Positions 39,772 through 41,632 of a DNA stretch of 41,632 nucleotides are shown here, piece by piece. The stretch is from NCBI GenBank assembly GCA_045628725.1, contig JAZQPT010000043.1, positions 1-41,632 on the forward strand. Reading direction: 5' to 3'. The notes under the pieces are model-generated. The model searched no databases and was not told the origin of the DNA. It was given only the letters and a program-made list of their open reading frames with translations. Position 1 is the stretch's first letter, and each line of letters begins with the position of its first letter. The stretch comes from JACQGD01 sp045628725 (GTDB taxonomy: Bacteria; Patescibacteriota; Saccharimonadia; Saccharimonadales; Saccharimonadaceae). The translations under genes and the position numbers were made by a program.

Positions 39772-41632
39772 CTACCAAGGAAGTTTAATAATAAACGGCT
39801 GGATAATCTTTTGAATGCAGTCGAGAATTAATTTCAACCAGTTTACCGATGTTGCAGGTGGAGCAATTACTTCTTTTGGCACAATTACTGTGCCGTGATC
39901 GCCTATCGTTCCATCTGCCATGACACCAGCAACACTAAATTCAACATCCGTATCCCGCAATACGTCCGATATCTCTATTGTCTTCTGGCTCGCAGGCGCC
40001 AAGCCTAGAGTCACTCCGTCCATACTTATAGCCCAGTTCGCCGCGAGCGTGTCGGTGGCCTTCCAGCTAAATTTAACTGTACTGCTGCCGTCTTTTGTCG
40101 TTACGATGGTTGACGTAATATTACTCGGCGCTTTAGGGCGAACCGGCGCTACATAGGTACCGATTTTCACAAATGCCGACGCGTTAGCGATTGTATTATT
40201 AGACGCCGTTAAACGTACTTGCATGGTACCGTCAAACTTTTGAGTGTACGTATGACTTGCTACTGGACCTGGTGTTTCCTGATCGAATACACCGTCTCCA
40301 TTGAAATCCCATTGGTATTTCGTAATTGTCGCATCAATCACATACGAATCCGATGCATCAAACGTCATTACCTGCCCTACTTGAGCTGAGTACGTAGTGT
40401 TTTTTAGTAGCGCAGTTGGTCGTTTTTCTATCTTTGTTAATGCCTGTGTTAACGCCGATTCGGTGTCACCGTTGTCAACGATAACCTGACCTGACGTTTT
40501 TTCGGCAAGCTGCCTGTAGCCATCGGCAACATGTGACGGTACGACTGGATATACATTTACAGGGTCGATTTCTAGCGAACGTTTTGCAACACTATCAACC
40601 GTTGAACCGTCGACGATATCAGGGTTGTGAAAGCTAGCATCTGAGAGCACGACCGCTGCTTTTGTTGCTCCGTCTTTCCATGCCAGTCCGTTAAAAGCCG
40701 TCATCAGCGCGTGAAGTGCTGCTTCCGGCTCGTCACCGCCACCATAGGCAGATAGTTCGCTCAGCCCTTGCTCAAAAGCCGTCTGGTCTTCATTTAATCC
40801 ACTGACAATTTTAGCCGTATACTGATCGTCGCTATCTCTATAAGCAACAAGGGCAACTCGGCCACGAAGTTCTTTTATTTTTGCCGCTTGCGAACGTGCA
40901 AATGCGATCGATTGTTGGATTTTATCTTGCATTGATCCAGTCGTATCAATCACAAACACTACGTCTAATCCTGCTGTTCCTGTGCCTGTTTGCGTATGCT
41001 CGGCATTCACTGCGTCGGCTTTTTCTTTTGGCAATGTTTTCTTTAGTCGCGCTGCGATTTCTATTGCAGCTTTGTCGATTGGACCGCCTTCTTCTGCATA
41101 TTTACCATGACCCGCCTGATCATATACCATTTTTGAAGTGCCACATATAAAATCTTGCGCTTTACACCATAGTCCAGATTTTTTGCTAAATTGCTCATTT
41201 ACGTATGGCTTACTTGCACCTAATGACCCGCCGTCGGCATGACAGTCGCCTATGTCTCGACGATACAGTGATAAATTCACCCCACGGCACGCATCTGGGT
41301 ATATTCCTTCGCCTTCAGGTAGGTATAGTTTTGGATCACCAAATAGTGCAACGAAATCAATCCTGTTGGCATAGGTAGCCAAGCGTGAATGAGCCCCACT
41401 TAACACATGAGCACCCTGGGAATAGCCGCCTAGGACAATGCGCTCATTCGGACATTTAGCACTTCGTTTTGCCAGATACCCTTCAAGTTCAGCTTGCCCT
41501 TGCTGGACACTTTTACCGTAATCGTTAGATTTTCCACCAGACACATACGCGCCAATTGCGTTGCCATTGAATACTCCGACGTCTACTGCGGGGTATTTGG
41601 CATTATTGTATGTTTCAGTGCCTAGTTCGTAA
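39772..41632 (-). CDS. Cutinase-VWA-PKD-Fn3 fusion protein, N-terminus beyond window
   Basis: The frame is open to the right edge, so the start is not visible; an internal GTG at 41544 is not the real start. Numbering from that codon, a cutinase-like hydrolase domain has the full triad: Ser42 in GGYSQG, Asp131 in CKAQDFIC and His146 in AGHGKYAE. A von Willebrand A domain follows (about 193-370) with MIDAS DTTGS (200-204). Next is a PKD domain (WDFNGDGVFD, about 385-465), then an Fn3 domain (about 475-560). The end is hydrophobic (WLKLILDCIQKIIQPFIIKLPW) and may insert in or lie on the membrane. Probably secreted; substrate could be a lipid or ester. Confidence 0.85.
   Translation of the reverse strand, partial: YELGTETYNNAKYPAVDVGVFNGNAIGAYVSGGKSNDYGKSVQQGQAELEGYLAKRSAKCPNERIVLGGYSQGAHVLSGAHSRLATYANRIDFVALFGDPKLYLPEGEGIYPDACRGVNLSLYRRDIGDCHADGGSLGASKPYVNEQFSKKSGLWCKAQDFICGTSKMVYDQAGHGKYAEEGGPIDKAAIEIAARLKKTLPKEKADAVNAEHTQTGTGTAGLDVVFVIDTTGSMQDKIQQSIAFARSQAAKIKELRGRVALVAYRDSDDQYTAKIVSGLNEDQTAFEQGLSELSAYGGGDEPEAALHALMTAFNGLAWKDGATKAAVVLSDASFHNPDIVDGSTVDSVAKRSLEIDPVNVYPVVPSHVADGYRQLAEKTSGQVIVDNGDTESALTQALTKIEKRPTALLKNTTYSAQVGQVMTFDASDSYVIDATITKYQWDFNGDGVFDQETPGPVASHTYTQKFDGTMQVRLTASNNTIANASAFVKIGTYVAPVRPKAPSNITSTIVTTKDGSSTVKFSWKATDTLAANWAISMDGVTLGLAPASQKTIEISDVLRDTDVEFSVAGVMADGTIGDHGTVIVPKEVIAPPATSVNWLKLILDCIQKIIQPFIIKLPW

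Overview
The window looks like a chromosome segment of a Candidatus Saccharibacteria (TM7) member, or a close Patescibacteria/CPR relative. Genes are compact and mostly in leftward operons. A complete type IV pilus locus is present without a PilQ secretin, which suits a single-membrane cell. The surface proteins are large and secreted, and both RNase J and a Gram-positive style FtsK are present. TGA is used as a stop (for example at 1845-1847), so the code is standard and not the recoded Gracilibacteria/Absconditabacteria code. The phylum call is inferred from gene content and was not tested by a search.

Layout. 1-455 is compositionally foreign (about 62% G+C over the first 300 bases by hand count) and ends inside a Pro-Thr linker, so the first gene has lost its N-terminus. 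456-3421 (+) holds two tandem, overlapping, membrane-anchored surface proteins; the second overlaps sodA tail to tail. 3360-5566 (-) is a PH-domain membrane protein / foldase / sodA operon. Then come tRNA-Arg(CCU), ndk and a tyrosine recombinase. 7364-25488 (-) is an 18 kb cell-surface locus. In transcription order it encodes surface protein B, an anchored lipoprotein-like protein, a SurA-like chaperone, surface protein A, pilM-pilN-pilO, a small membrane protein, pilB, pilT, pilC, a separately controlled major pilin, prepilin peptidase and four minor pilins. 25489-26098 is a long intergenic region with two good leftward promoters but no normal gene. 26099-29814 has ychF, tlyA and a serine hydrolase. 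29957-31788 is the rpsF-ssb-rpsR-efp group. 32079-36260 holds ftsK and a SemiSWEET-like gene bracketed by two higher-GC single-gene cassettes. 36332-39708 has RNase J, a uracil-DNA glycosylase without its iron-sulfur cysteines, and a two-gene unit encoding a 35-residue membrane peptide and an EF-hand protein. 39772 to the right edge is a secreted cutinase-VWA-PKD-Fn3 fusion, truncated by the window.

How it fits together. The window is rich in surface and attachment functions: extending and retracting pili (PilB plus PilT), two paralogous giant surface proteins with their own chaperone, anchored Fn3 proteins and a cutinase fusion. This suits an organism living on the surface of another bacterium. 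A recurring regulatory theme is a -10 box only 5-9 bases before the start codon of genes that begin transcription units. This implies leaderless mRNAs, while operon-internal genes carry clear Shine-Dalgarno sequences.
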